The position numbers were made by a program, and so were the translations under genes. Below are positions 26,425-35,501 of a DNA stretch of 62,722 bases, in pieces. This stretch comes from Desulfobacterales bacterium (GTDB lineage: Bacteria > Desulfobacterota > Desulfobacteria > Desulfobacterales > JALSRD01). Every line of letters starts with the position of its first letter. Position 1 is the stretch's first letter. The stretch covers positions 1 through 62,722 of the forward strand of contig JALSRD010000038.1 of assembly GCA_026984935.1 (NCBI GenBank), read 5' to 3'. The notes below the pieces were generated by a model. It did not search any database, had not been told where the DNA came from, and saw only the letters and a list, made by a program, of their open reading frames with translations.

Positions 26425-28377
26425 CTACAGGCGTGCCGGTGTTGGCAACCAGCCGGCATGCTCCTGAAGGTAATCTTTCAGCGTCTCGCGGCTCTGGTCT
26501 TCGATGTGCATACGGTACCACACTTCGGCATTGCACAAAAGCCACAGGCGGTTTCCGTGGTCCGCTTTCCTGCCCAAATGCGCTGCAAGCAGGTTGTCGA
26601 TGGCGCTGCGCTGCAGGTAGCCGTCGCGCACCAGATGGGCATTTTTTAGAAACAGAGAATAAAGCAGCTTAAACTCCTTTTCAAGCAAATACGTCAGCGC
26701 CGAGGAAAAGCCCTGCTTTTTGTGCCCTATCACGGCCGGCGGCAGAAGCTTTTTTCCCAGTTGGACCTGAATATAGCGCCGCCGGGTGCCCCGGATTTTA
26801 AACTCAGGCGGCAGAGCGGCGCAGAATTCGGCCAGTTCGTGGTCTAGAAAGGGCGAGCGCGCTTCCAGGCCATGGGCCATGGTCATACGATCCAAGATCA
26901 TGTTGGGATGATCGGGCATGCGGGTCATGGCATCCACATAGAGCATGCGATCGATGGCGCGGGCGGCATTGGGGCTGTCAAAATAGGCGGCCAGGTTGGC
27001 TTGCGGGTCAAACAGGCCGATCTGTTTCCGGAACTTATCCGTATAGAGTGTCTTTTTGTAACGGTCGGAAAAATAAAAATAACTCAGACTGTTGGCATAG
27101 CGCCTGCCGCCCCGGTAAAATGACATCTGGTGAATCCAGCGCAGCTTGTGGCTCAGGCTGCGGTACCAGAAGCCTTCCGGCATGCGATCGAGCAGCTTTT
27201 CGATCATGTGTTTGCGCAAAACCTCGGGCAGCAGCGCATAATAGCCGGCATAGATGTTGCCGTAGTAGCGGTCGTAACCGCCGAACAGCTCGTCTCCCCC
27301 GTCCCCCCCCAGCACGACCTTTACTTCGCGGCGCGCCAGTTCGGATATGCTGTACATGCACACCGACAGCGGGTCCGAAGGCTCGTCCAGATGCCAGACC
27401 AGGTCGGGAAGGCCATGCACCAGCGAGGGATTGATGGTCAGTTCGAAATGCCGGCTGCCGCACTGGTCCGACACCATTTTGGCGTAGGGCCGTTCGCTGT
27501 AATCCGCATAGGGCACATCCCCGGAAAAAGTTTTAAACCCTCTTCCGGCCGCGCGGTGCATCATGACCGTCACGATGCTCGAATCCATGCCGCCGGACAA
27601 GAAGGACCCCACCGGCACGTCACTGACCAAGTGGCAGTTAACGGTGGATTCAATGCGTGCCTCCAGTTCGGCCAGCGTGTTGCTGAAGGTTTGCCGCCGC
27701 TTGGGCTCGAAGCGCAGCTGCCAGTAGCGCCGGATGGTCACGCGACCGTTTTGAAATACAAGCCAGTGACCCGGGGCCAGTTTGCGGACATCCTGAAACA
27801 TGGACCGCGGCGGGGTGATGATGCGGATGGTCAGGTACTCGTAAAGCGCGCGGCAGTCCATCTTGCGAAGCTCCGGCTTCAGCGCCAGGAGTGCCTTGAT
27901 TTCCGATGCAAAGACCAGGGATTCGCCGTCGTGGTGGTAGAACAGCGGCTTCTGGCCCAGGTGGTCACGGGCCAGAAAGAGCTTTTCCCGGCGGCTGTCA
28001 TGGATGGCCAGGGCAAACATGCCGCGCAGGTCGCGTACGCAGTCTTCACCCTTCTCTTCGTACAAGTGCAGGATCACCTCGGTGTCGCTGCGGGTTTTGA
28101 AGCGGTGGGCCTGCCGCAGCCCGGCGCGGATCTGCCTGAAATTGTAAATTTCGCCGTTGAAGGTGATCCAGATGGTGCCGTCTTCATTGGCCATGGGCTG
28201 GTGGCCGCCGTCTAAATCGATAATGGCAAGGCGCCGCTGTCCCAGCCCGGCGGTGCCGGCGGTACTGACATACACGCCCTCGTCGTCGGGACCGCGGTGC
28301 CGCAACATGCGGTTCATCCGATGAATGTCGTCTGTAGAAACCCCCTTGGGGTTGATATATCCGTTGATACCGCACAT
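26425..28377 (-). CDS. asnB: asparagine synthase (glutamine-hydrolysing)
   Basis: A 650-residue two-domain enzyme. The N-terminal glutaminase starts MCGINGY with Cys2 as nucleophile and has RLAIIDLDGGHQPM. The C-terminal ATP-pyrophosphatase domain has the PP-loop SGGMDSS (261-267) and VVLGGDGGDELFGGYDR. All catalytic residues are intact. AsnB paralogues are frequent in capsule and exopolysaccharide loci, where they may amidate sugar acids or amino-acid decorations rather than make free asparagine. It is 24 bases downstream of the large membrane protein gene. The amidotransferase call is firm; substrate is open. Confidence 0.92.
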   Translation of the reverse strand: MCGINGYINPKGVSTDDIHRMNRMLRHRGPDDEGVYVSTAGTAGLGQRRLAIIDLDGGHQPMANEDGTIWITFNGEIYNFRQIRAGLRQAHRFKTRSDTEVILHLYEEKGEDCVRDLRGMFALAIHDSRREKLFLARDHLGQKPLFYHHDGESLVFASEIKALLALKPELRKMDCRALYEYLTIRIITPPRSMFQDVRKLAPGHWLVFQNGRVTIRRYWQLRFEPKRRQTFSNTLAELEARIESTVNCHLVSDVPVGSFLSGGMDSSIVTVMMHRAAGRGFKTFSGDVPYADYSERPYAKMVSDQCGSRHFELTINPSLVHGLPDLVWHLDEPSDPLSVCMYSISELARREVKVVLGGDGGDELFGGYDRYYGNIYAGYYALLPEVLRKHMIEKLLDRMPEGFWYRSLSHKLRWIHQMSFYRGGRRYANSLSYFYFSDRYKKTLYTDKFRKQIGLFDPQANLAAYFDSPNAARAIDRMLYVDAMTRMPDHPNMILDRMTMAHGLEARSPFLDHELAEFCAALPPEFKIRGTRRRYIQVQLGKKLLPPAVIGHKKQGFSSALTYLLEKEFKLLYSLFLKNAHLVRDGYLQRSAIDNLLAAHLGRKADHGNRLWLLCNAEVWYRMHIEDQSRETLKDYLQEHAGWLPTPARL

Positions 28378-28401
28378 TGGCTCGACCGGGCTCCTGTTCT
28401 T

Positions 28402-30654
28402 TTATGGGGTGCGGGACGCGGCAGGCGCTTCAAAGTTGATCCGGCGCACTTCCCAGCCATGCTGGGAACAATTCCCTGCTGCGGGTGGATCTGCCGGCAG
28501 AAGTTCCAGGGTTACCTGATCTCCCTCCAGGTTCCCCATGTAGACGGTCGGCAGCAGGATGCGATAAGGCTGCCAGGAATCCGTTAACCGGCGCCGGCTG
28601 ATCGCGTGCCCGTTGAGCAGCACCCGAAAGCCTCTGCCGGGACCTTCCCGAAGGTCGCCCTGGCGCGCCGAAAAGGTCAACAAACGCTTTTTTTGCAATA
28701 CGTCGGAACGTATCCACCGTACGATGCGTGTCGCAACAGCCGTTTTGGGCCGCAGGCGGTAGAGCGCGTATTGCCTGTCCTGATGCACCAGTCGCCAGTC
28801 ATGCGGCAGCTGTTTCCATGGAAAGGGTTTGCGCCATCCGCTGGCCAGCCAGGCCGTGGCCGGGCGGTCAATCAGCAGATAGGTCTGCGGCCAGATCCGG
28901 CGCAGGCGGCGGGTTGCCGCACCGATTTTCCAACTGCGCAAAAGGCCGTTTAATTCGGTAAATTGCCGTGGCAGAAAACCGGACATGCCATTGACCAGGT
29001 AGTGGAAATCGCCGATGGTGTTCATGACGATGTTCGTGCTGATGAACTTCGGTGTGGTCGGAATCTGAAACAGGACACTGTCGTCAGGCAGACTGCGGGC
29101 CTGCTGCATGGTCGTGGAATTGTACAAATCGGCGTAGTGTTCATAACGGTACTTCATGTGCACGCCCTCGAAGACGAGGGTGGCGATCAGAATCGGGAAA
29201 AGCCAGATCAGCCGTTTTTGGGCCCTCACAGCACGGTCGAGCATCAGTGAACTGGAAACGATGAGGTATACCAGCACGATGACGGCAAAGCGTGTCAATC
29301 CGCGCACCACACCGAAAACCGGTGTGGACTCGAACAACCGGGCCAGAGGAGCGCGGGCCAGTTTGATCAGGTGGCCGTCATATCCCACGGTGATCACAGG
29401 GCCCAGGCTGATGAAAAAACACATCACCGCACCGGCAGCCAAACCGGCGGCCAGAATTTTCTGCGGTGTGTCCCGGCCGGGCAGCAAAAGCGTGCCCAGG
29501 TATGTGATCAGCAGCGCCAGCGAAAGCGGGTACAGCAGCGGCGCCGAACGCGAAACCCAGAGAAACTGCCGGAAATAGGCGTTGGCCAGGATGATCGCCC
29601 AGAAGCCCGACCACAACACAAATTTTGTCACACCCACAACGGCAGGCAAAGCATGCTGCCAGGTGCGTCTGCGCATGAAACAGATTGTACCGCGGCCAAA
29701 ATACAGCATCGACAACAGGGCCAGTACGCTGCCGGGAAACAGGTAGGTTTCCGACCAGCGCCTGGGCGGCGTGAACAGATGCCAGATCAATGCCGAGCTG
29801 CGCGTATCCAGGTACATCAGCGGCTGGGCATGGCTGATCATGAAATCCTGCATGTTGCGACTGTAACCGCCTTCTATCCTCAGCTGTACGTAGGGGCGCA
29901 GATAGACCGCACTGACTGCGAGCACGCCGGCCACGATAAGCGCGGCGGTCAGGTAGAACTTTTTCTGCCGTAAAAGCGCACGGTTGGCAGCAAGATGGGC
30001 CACGGCCACAAAAGCCAGGGGAAAGGCCACCATGAAAGTGTAATAGATACAAGAGGTCAGGGAGACCAGAAAACCGGTACAAAAGCCCAGTGCGCGCCCA
30101 AAACCCGGTTTGCGCAGCCAGCGCACCGTCAGCAGCAGCATCAGTGGGATGACGAAAACCAGCGTCATGTTGAATTCGATGTAAAAGGCCATCATGAACG
30201 GCGTCAGGCAGAAAATAAAGCCTGCCAGCCAGCTGACGGTACGGCAAACCTGTAATTCGCGCAGCAGCATGTACATGCACACGCCGGCCAGTGCCCAGAA
30301 GAAGAGCATCGTACCGTTGAAAGCCAGAAACAGGTTGTGTGTAGGGCCCCACAGAGCCGCGTAGACAAAAGATTCGGGCCACAGCATTTCGCCGAAGGCC
30401 AGGGTGCGCAGGTGGGGGTAGAAAAAATTGGCGTCAAAACGGGGGATTAAGATGTTTCCCTTAAAAATATTATGGGCATTCCAAGCCATCCAGTAGCCCA
30501 TGACCTTGGTATCCCAGTGTTTCCCCAGGCCGTCGAAAAAATACGACCGCCAGGGAGGAATGCTGTAGAGCACGGTGGCCGCCAGTACGGTCCAGAGCCC
30601 CAGCTTTTCCAGCAGGCCGGTGAAAAACTCCCGCTTGACAGGCGCATATGTCAT
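28402..30654 (-). CDS. large polytopic GT-C-like membrane protein, paralogue A
   Basis: A protein of about 750 residues with about 12 membrane helices (to about 510) and a C-terminal soluble part of about 240 residues. The first loop has HWDTKVMGYWMAWNAHN and FDANFFYPHLRTLAFGE. The end, about 660-745, has beta-strand pattern TLELLPADPP and WEVRRINFEA like a carbohydrate-binding sandwich. It is unmistakably paralogous to 41319-43556 along its whole length (YFF-GL-HWD, MLFFWAL, EFNM-LVFVIPL, SETYLFPGSVL versus AETYLFPGTVL). It is likely a periplasmic glycosyltransferase or related transferase. ATG 30654 is chosen over TTG 30669. Exact reaction unknown. Confidence 0.72.
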   Translation of the reverse strand: MTYAPVKREFFTGLLEKLGLWTVLAATVLYSIPPWRSYFFDGLGKHWDTKVMGYWMAWNAHNIFKGNILIPRFDANFFYPHLRTLAFGEMLWPESFVYAALWGPTHNLFLAFNGTMLFFWALAGVCMYMLLRELQVCRTVSWLAGFIFCLTPFMMAFYIEFNMTLVFVIPLMLLLTVRWLRKPGFGRALGFCTGFLVSLTSCIYYTFMVAFPLAFVAVAHLAANRALLRQKKFYLTAALIVAGVLAVSAVYLRPYVQLRIEGGYSRNMQDFMISHAQPLMYLDTRSSALIWHLFTPPRRWSETYLFPGSVLALLSMLYFGRGTICFMRRRTWQHALPAVVGVTKFVLWSGFWAIILANAYFRQFLWVSRSAPLLYPLSLALLITYLGTLLLPGRDTPQKILAAGLAAGAVMCFFISLGPVITVGYDGHLIKLARAPLARLFESTPVFGVVRGLTRFAVIVLVYLIVSSSLMLDRAVRAQKRLIWLFPILIATLVFEGVHMKYRYEHYADLYNSTTMQQARSLPDDSVLFQIPTTPKFISTNIVMNTIGDFHYLVNGMSGFLPRQFTELNGLLRSWKIGAATRRLRRIWPQTYLLIDRPATAWLASGWRKPFPWKQLPHDWRLVHQDRQYALYRLRPKTAVATRIVRWIRSDVLQKKRLLTFSARQGDLREGPGRGFRVLLNGHAISRRRLTDSWQPYRILLPTVYMGNLEGDQVTLELLPADPPAAGNCSQHGWEVRRINFEAPAASRTP

Positions 30655-30714
30655 GTTGTGTCGTTTCAAATTATCCGGCGGCGCCGAAATTGATGGAAAG
30701 ATACAAGGTGTTCT

Positions 30715-31746
30715 TCAGCGGTCTTTTCCGGGTGACAGCGGCGTCGTTTCTGGATTGTGGGCTTTGATCCTGCTAAAATCGATACTCCGGCGTGCGCGCA
30801 GGTAGAACAGACCGCCGATGATGCTCAGCGGGATCAGCAGCGCCCGGATCAGCAGCATCATCATCAGGGCCGGGTCGAAATCCATGCCCAGGCTGTGCAT
30901 GACATAGATAAAAGAGCCGTCCAGCAGGCCGATACCGTTGATCGAAACCGGCAGCAGGGCGGCCAGGTTGCTGATGGCAATTCCCAAGACCAGCCGGGGA
31001 ATCGATGACGGGCTGCCCACGGCAACAGAGAGCACCAGCATCCAGGTGAGTGTAAAGAGATGAAATCCGAATGAAATTGCAATCACCTGGCATGTTTTCA
31101 GCAGATGGGTGCGGTAGTCTGATAAAAGCATCAGTACATTTTTCAGTTTTTGCGGCAACCAGCGGCGCTCCGAAAACCAGAAAGCAGCCTTGCCGGCAAC
31201 CGGCAAAAAAATCAGCGGCAGCAGGGCAATGACGCCAAAAGTTACAGTGGCCGGCAGCAGCCAGGGGGGCGACGGGCGGCTGTGGGTATAGACCCAGGTG
31301 CCGCCCGCGGCCCCGAGGACAATCAGCGCCCAGATGCCGGTCAGCCGTTCGCTGAAAACCGCCACCACGGCGCCGGCCCGGTTGGGGCGCTGCCGCGCCG
31401 TGCGGTAAATGCGGTAGACGTCGCCGCCGATGTTGCTGGGCAGGAAGTTGTTGAAAAAAACCGAGGTGAAATAGAACCCGTGCAGCCGACCAAAAGGAAA
31501 ATCGATGCCGTGGATGGAGAGCAGCAGGCGCCATTTGTACGTGCTGATGGTCACCCCCAGCAGCATGCCGCAAAAAACCGTGGCGATCAGCAGTGGATCG
31601 GCGCGCGTCAGCGATGACCAGATCGCGTGCCAGTTTCCCCGCCAGATGATCACCGCGCACAAGGCTACGGTGACCAACGCTTTTGCCAGCAGCACGCCCC
31701 GCCGGGAAGCGGGTTTTTCCTGGGGTGCGGCAGTCGTCAAGTGCAT
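30715..31746 (-). CDS. LPG-synthase-TM/AglD-type flippase-like membrane protein
   Basis: A 343-residue protein with 7-8 membrane helices. It has the family signature FFNNFLPSNIGGDVYRIY and the second conserved block LPVSINGIGLLDG near the C-terminus. It belongs to the UPF0104/lysylphosphatidylglycerol synthase TM family, which includes flippase-like proteins and AglD-like glycan factors. In this locus it may translocate a polyprenyl-phosphate-linked sugar to supply GT-C enzymes (inference). It overlaps the acyltransferase gene downstream of it in coordinate order by 10 bases (31737-31746). Confidence 0.85.
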   Translation of the reverse strand: MHLTTAAPQEKPASRRGVLLAKALVTVALCAVIIWRGNWHAIWSSLTRADPLLIATVFCGMLLGVTISTYKWRLLLSIHGIDFPFGRLHGFYFTSVFFNNFLPSNIGGDVYRIYRTARQRPNRAGAVVAVFSERLTGIWALIVLGAAGGTWVYTHSRPSPPWLLPATVTFGVIALLPLIFLPVAGKAAFWFSERRWLPQKLKNVLMLLSDYRTHLLKTCQVIAISFGFHLFTLTWMLVLSVAVGSPSSIPRLVLGIAISNLAALLPVSINGIGLLDGSFIYVMHSLGMDFDPALMMMLLIRALLIPLSIIGGLFYLRARRSIDFSRIKAHNPETTPLSPGKDR

Positions 31747-32504
31747 TCCCGTATGCGGACGACCTTGGCCGGTATGCCCACGGCAATGGCGCGCTCCGGA
31801 ATATCGCGGTTGACCAATGCACAGGCGCCGACCACGGCGCCGGCGCCGATGCGCACCCCGTCGAGAACGGTGACCCGCGTGCCCAGCCAGGCCTTGTCGC
31901 CGATACGGATGGGCCCCGTGGTGTAGGCTTCCTGATCCATGACGGCCGCCGACGAATCGAACCTGTAGGCGCCGGCACTGAGATAACAGCCGCCGGCGGT
32001 CAGCACCGCCTCGCCCAGCACCACACCGTCCATGGAGACAACCACCGAGTTGCTGCCCAGGCTGGTGCGACGCCCGAAATGGATGGGCCCGCTTTTTGCC
32101 AGCAGCATGCAGTTGCGGTTGACCAGTACGTCATTCTCCAGTACCAAGCCCCCCTGCCCTGCCCCGCGGGCGTCCAGGACACAGTTGTCATCCACGGTCA
32201 CGTGGTTCCCCAGACGGATGCGCCGCGGGTGGCGCAGAACCACGTTGCGGCCGATGATGACGCCGCGTCCGAAAGATTTGAACAGACGGGGATAAAACAG
32301 TTTGCGCAGGTAAAACCCCAGGCCGCCGGGCAGCGGCCCCAGCAGGCTGGTGAGTAGTTCATAGCGCCAGAAAGCGCCGCGGTCCTCATGGCCCCAGGTC
32401 AGTTCCCGGTAGGTCTGGAAAGGCGATGCCTGTCCTAACGAGAGCTTCTGCCGGATGTTGGCCGACTTGTCGATAATTTTGGGGCCATTGGCGGGCGTTT
32501 TCAT
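31737..32504 (-). CDS. left-handed beta-helix (hexapeptide) acyltransferase
   Basis: A 255-residue protein. From about residue 80 on it consists of hexapeptide repeats (VIIGRNVVLRHPRRIRLGNHVTVDDNCVLDARG and later IRIGDKAWLGTRVTVLDGVRIGAGAVVGACALV), ending in the typical AVGIPAKVVR. It resembles the WbbJ/LacA group of O-acetyltransferases that modify sugars with acetyl-CoA. The start at ATG 32504 overlaps the upstream methyltransferase stop as ATGA. The N-terminal 70 residues are longer than the minimal family and could place the enzyme on the membrane. It likely decorates the glycan in the cytoplasm. Confidence 0.88.
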   Translation of the reverse strand: MKTPANGPKIIDKSANIRQKLSLGQASPFQTYRELTWGHEDRGAFWRYELLTSLLGPLPGGLGFYLRKLFYPRLFKSFGRGVIIGRNVVLRHPRRIRLGNHVTVDDNCVLDARGAGQGGLVLENDVLVNRNCMLLAKSGPIHFGRRTSLGSNSVVVSMDGVVLGEAVLTAGGCYLSAGAYRFDSSAAVMDQEAYTTGPIRIGDKAWLGTRVTVLDGVRIGAGAVVGACALVNRDIPERAIAVGIPAKVVRIRECT

Positions 32505-33250
32505 GCGTCGGGCTCCAATGGATCTGTTTTGTGGCACACGGCTGCGATTTTCTTTGTGAAAATCCGGTTGGATTTGCCGTAAAACTTAAAACTCATTCTC
32601 AATACCATTTGAACGACTGCATCCAGTAGCATGCCGACGGTGTTGAGCGGGTTTTCGTAAAAAATATAGAGGTGCAGCGGAAATACACGAATTTTCCCGA
32701 ACCCGCTGTGCTGCAGCACCTGCCGCAGGCTGTATTCGGTCAGCGTATTGTAGTGGTCAAAATTCTGTGCCAGGGCCTCCGGGCCGGTAATGGGATTGGC
32801 GCCGTTCAAACTGTGCACGGCCAGCATGCCACCGGGCCTGAGGCTGCTGTGGCAGAGGGACAGGAAACGCCGGATCTCGTCCTTGGTCAGGTGGTTGAGT
32901 TCCTGTTCCGCAATAAGCACATCGTAGGTGTCCGGATGGCCTTCCAGGTGCGCAAAGGCATTTTCCACCCGACAGTTTAGGCGCCTTGCCCGGGCGTAGG
33001 CGATTTTCTGCGCGTCGCAATCGATTCCCAAAACATTTTTCACGCCTAACTGTCCGATCAGGTCGACAAAGTAGCCCGGACCGCAGCTGATCACCAGAAC
33101 TGCCTGCGACGGCTCCAGCGGCAGGTACTTGAGGTAGTTGCGCCGGTAAAACTTGTTGAAGGTCGTATAGCCTTTTTCGATATTTTCAGGTGCTTCCCAG
33201 AACGAGTCGAAGGGCTCGAAGCGGGCGGTAAGTGCTTTATCGATTTGCAT
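32501..33250 (-). CDS. class I SAM-dependent methyltransferase
   Basis: A 249-residue protein with motif I as VLVISCGPGYFVDLIGQLG, followed by LGIDCDAQKIAYARA and LIAEQELNHLTKDE. In motif I the usual E/DxGxGxG is altered to SCGPG, but the fold pattern is intact. The C-terminal region is rich in aromatic and hydrophobic residues and may touch the membrane. ATG 33250 has a strong ribosome site, GAGAGGAG at 33258-33265. It probably methylates a sugar or lipid intermediate. It overlaps the acyltransferase start by 4 bases, so the two are coupled. Confidence 0.85.
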   Translation of the reverse strand: MQIDKALTARFEPFDSFWEAPENIEKGYTTFNKFYRRNYLKYLPLEPSQAVLVISCGPGYFVDLIGQLGVKNVLGIDCDAQKIAYARARRLNCRVENAFAHLEGHPDTYDVLIAEQELNHLTKDEIRRFLSLCHSSLRPGGMLAVHSLNGANPITGPEALAQNFDHYNTLTEYSLRQVLQHSGFGKIRVFPLHLYIFYENPLNTVGMLLDAVVQMVLRMSFKFYGKSNRIFTKKIAAVCHKTDPLEPDA

Positions 33251-33257
33251 GCCTAAA

Positions 33258-33265
33258 CTCCTCTC
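33258..33265 (-). promoter_or_regulatory. strong ribosome binding site
   Basis: GAGAGGAG on the minus strand lies 7 bases before ATG 33250. It is one of the best ribosome sites in the window and fixes the methyltransferase start. Confidence 0.65.
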
Positions 33266-33311
33266 GGATCGATTTCACGGGCACCGTGGGCGGCGGAAGC
33301 GAACCGGCAGA

Positions 33312-34460
33312 TCAGGCTGTCAGCCGCCGATACTGGGCTTCGTACTGTTGCGCACAGACCCCGATGAAAAAGTTGCGCACATGGCGGCGGTTGAAATCGG
33401 CCATTTGCCGGCGCCTGCCCGGGTCCAGGATCAGGTCCCTGATGCGGTCGGCCAGTTGTTCCGGTTTTCCTACGGGCACCAGCACACCACTGCGCCCGTT
33501 CCCCAGAAAATCCACCTGGCCGCCGTTGTCGTAGCACACCACCGGCAGGCCGGTCGCCATGGCCTCCAGAAAAACGATGCCGAAACCCTCGTGCCAGCTG
33601 GCCGAAACATAAATGTCCGCCAGGTCAAGCAGTGCAAATTTCTCGTTGTCATTCACGTTGCCGAAAAAAAACACCTGGTCGGTCACATTCAGATCGCTTG
33701 CGGTCTGCTCCAGGCCCCCACGCTGCGGGCCGTCACCGATGACCAGCAGTTTGACACGTCCGTCGGCCAGGCGGGCGACGGCTTGAATCAGCTCGTGAAC
33801 GGCTTTGCGGCGGACGAGACGGCCCACCGTGATCAACAGGATATCATCTCCGTCGAAACCATAGCTGGCCCTTTTCGCCGGGACAAAGTGCGGTTCGGGG
33901 ATTCCGTGGGGGATCAGGGCGATGTCGCGCTGCACGTCGAAATACTTTAAAGCACGTCGCCGGATATCCCTTGACATGGTGACCACCGCATCGGAACGGC
34001 GCAGAATAAGCCCCACGGTCTGGTGCAGCATGGGCGCCCGGTGGGGGGACAGCTTTTTGCTGGGATCGTAGATGTCCCCGCCCAGCAACGACACCACGTG
34101 CGGTTTGTGAAAGATTCCGGACAAAAACAGACCGGAGGGCCCCGACGGGACAGCGAACATGGAATGGATCACATCGAAACGCCGCTTTCGCAGGATGCGT
34201 ATGCCGGACAAGAGGCTGGACGGGAAGAAAGCCAGCATGGAAACCAGGCTGGCGGCATTGCGGTCGGATCGGAAAGGCACCGGCACACGGAACAGTTCAA
34301 CGCCGCCTTGCGTTTCATGCGCCGGCTGGTTGCCATAGCGGCTGGTAATGAGCGCGATGCTGTGGCCACGCTCCACCAGCGCTTCGGCCAGCAGTTTATT
34401 CAGCACGCCGCCGCCGCCGCCCAGGGGGGGATATTCATAGTCTATCATCAGAATGTTCAC
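33312..34460 (-). CDS. GT4 glycosyltransferase
   Basis: A 382-residue GT4 enzyme. It starts at a GTG (34460) as MNILMIDYEYPPLGGGGGVLNKLLAEAL, with AGAGGTC-like ribosome site upstream. The Gly-rich loop is the acceptor-side hallmark. The donor side has SWHEGFGIVFLEAMATGLP with both Glu residues of EX7E. Middle segment LLITVGRLVRRKAVHEL is the usual hinge. Cytoplasmic sugar transferase in a unit with the SDR gene 32 bases upstream and the methyltransferase 61 bases downstream. Sugar unknown. Confidence 0.9.
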   Translation of the reverse strand: MNILMIDYEYPPLGGGGGVLNKLLAEALVERGHSIALITSRYGNQPAHETQGGVELFRVPVPFRSDRNAASLVSMLAFFPSSLLSGIRILRKRRFDVIHSMFAVPSGPSGLFLSGIFHKPHVVSLLGGDIYDPSKKLSPHRAPMLHQTVGLILRRSDAVVTMSRDIRRRALKYFDVQRDIALIPHGIPEPHFVPAKRASYGFDGDDILLITVGRLVRRKAVHELIQAVARLADGRVKLLVIGDGPQRGGLEQTASDLNVTDQVFFFGNVNDNEKFALLDLADIYVSASWHEGFGIVFLEAMATGLPVVCYDNGGQVDFLGNGRSGVLVPVGKPEQLADRIRDLILDPGRRRQMADFNRRHVRNFFIGVCAQQYEAQYRRLTA

Positions 34461-34492
34461 GCATGACCTCTGGTTTCGCTCGTATGAAAAGG

Positions 34493-35482
34493 CTACAGCA
34501 GGTTTTGACCCCGGTACCAGGCGGCGGTTTTAGCGGCGCCCCGCTCAAAAGACACGCGCGGTTGAAAGTTCAGCATCGATGCAGCCTTGGCATTGTCGAA
34601 GAGAAAGCTTTTTCGGAAAAAATCCAGCCGGCGGCGGTGCAGCGGGGGCTGAATGCCCAGTGGTTTGAGGGACAGTTCCATGGCCGCCGCCGTGAGCAGG
34701 AAAGGTGTCAGCGGGGCACGCAGGCGCGGCATGCGCTTGCCCATCACCTGGGCAACGGTGCGCACCATTTCCAATGTGGTGAGCGGTTCTTTTCCGGCCA
34801 GCACGAACACCTCGCCCAAAGCCGCCCTTTTTTCAGCGGCCAGCAGAAACCCGTCGATAAGATCCTGCACGAAAATCAGGTGGTGGATGTTGCCGCCGTT
34901 TCCGATGACAAAAAAAGTGCCCCGGCCGATTCCCTTGAAGAGCTTTAACAACCGCCGGTCGCCAGGCCCGTAGGTTTCGGAAATGCGGATGGCAACCACC
35001 GGCAACCGGTCCTTGACCGCCATCACGGCGCGTTCAGCCGCCAATTTGCTTTTGCCGTAGATATTGTCCGGCCACACCGGGGTTTTTTCGTCGATCACGC
35101 CGCCCAAAGCCGAGCCAAAAACGCCGATGGTACTGCCGTGAACGAAGCGCCGCACCCCGGCCAGCATGCCGGCCGCCAGCATCGTCTGGGTGCCGGTCAG
35201 GTTCACATCCCAGAACACCCGGTCCGGCACATTGGCCTCGTGCTGGGCCGCCGCCAGGTGGAAGACCACTTCGATGCCCTTAACGGCCAGGCCGACCTGG
35301 GCCTTGTCGGTCATCGACCCTATTCGGACTTCGGCCCCTTTGGTCTGCAGGAGACGCGCGTTTTCCTTTTCCGCCGGTGTGTTCAGCTGGCCGTAGATGC
35401 GCACGCTGTCACCGCGCTGCAGCAGGTTCAGTGCCAGACGCGAACCGATAAACCCCGTACCGCCGGTAATCAGTGCGTTCAT
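34493..35482 (-). CDS. NAD(P)-dependent epimerase/dehydratase (extended SDR)
   Basis: A 329-residue extended SDR. It has nucleotide-binding MNALITGGTGFIGSRLA, the catalytic YGKSK and the C-terminal segment SFLFDNAKAASMLNFQPRVSFERG typical of the 3-beta-HSD/dihydroflavonol-reductase-like branch of sugar epimerases. ATG 35482 is chosen: GGGGAGG lies at 35496-35502, and the longer frame has no support. It lies 19 bases after the flavoenzyme gene, which suggests that the two act on one substrate (for example oxidation then reduction, an epimerisation). That is inference. It does not look like the RMD or GDP-fucose synthase that would follow Gmd. Confidence 0.85.
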   Translation of the reverse strand: MNALITGGTGFIGSRLALNLLQRGDSVRIYGQLNTPAEKENARLLQTKGAEVRIGSMTDKAQVGLAVKGIEVVFHLAAAQHEANVPDRVFWDVNLTGTQTMLAAGMLAGVRRFVHGSTIGVFGSALGGVIDEKTPVWPDNIYGKSKLAAERAVMAVKDRLPVVAIRISETYGPGDRRLLKLFKGIGRGTFFVIGNGGNIHHLIFVQDLIDGFLLAAEKRAALGEVFVLAGKEPLTTLEMVRTVAQVMGKRMPRLRAPLTPFLLTAAAMELSLKPLGIQPPLHRRRLDFFRKSFLFDNAKAASMLNFQPRVSFERGAAKTAAWYRGQNLL

Positions 35483-35501
35483 TGTCGCAACATCGCCTCC
35501 C

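Noticed and set aside
34493-35482. The SDR as the missing reductase after Gmd.
   Set aside because: Its C-terminal pattern is that of the 3-beta-HSD-like branch, it lies 20 kb away and is coupled to other genes.
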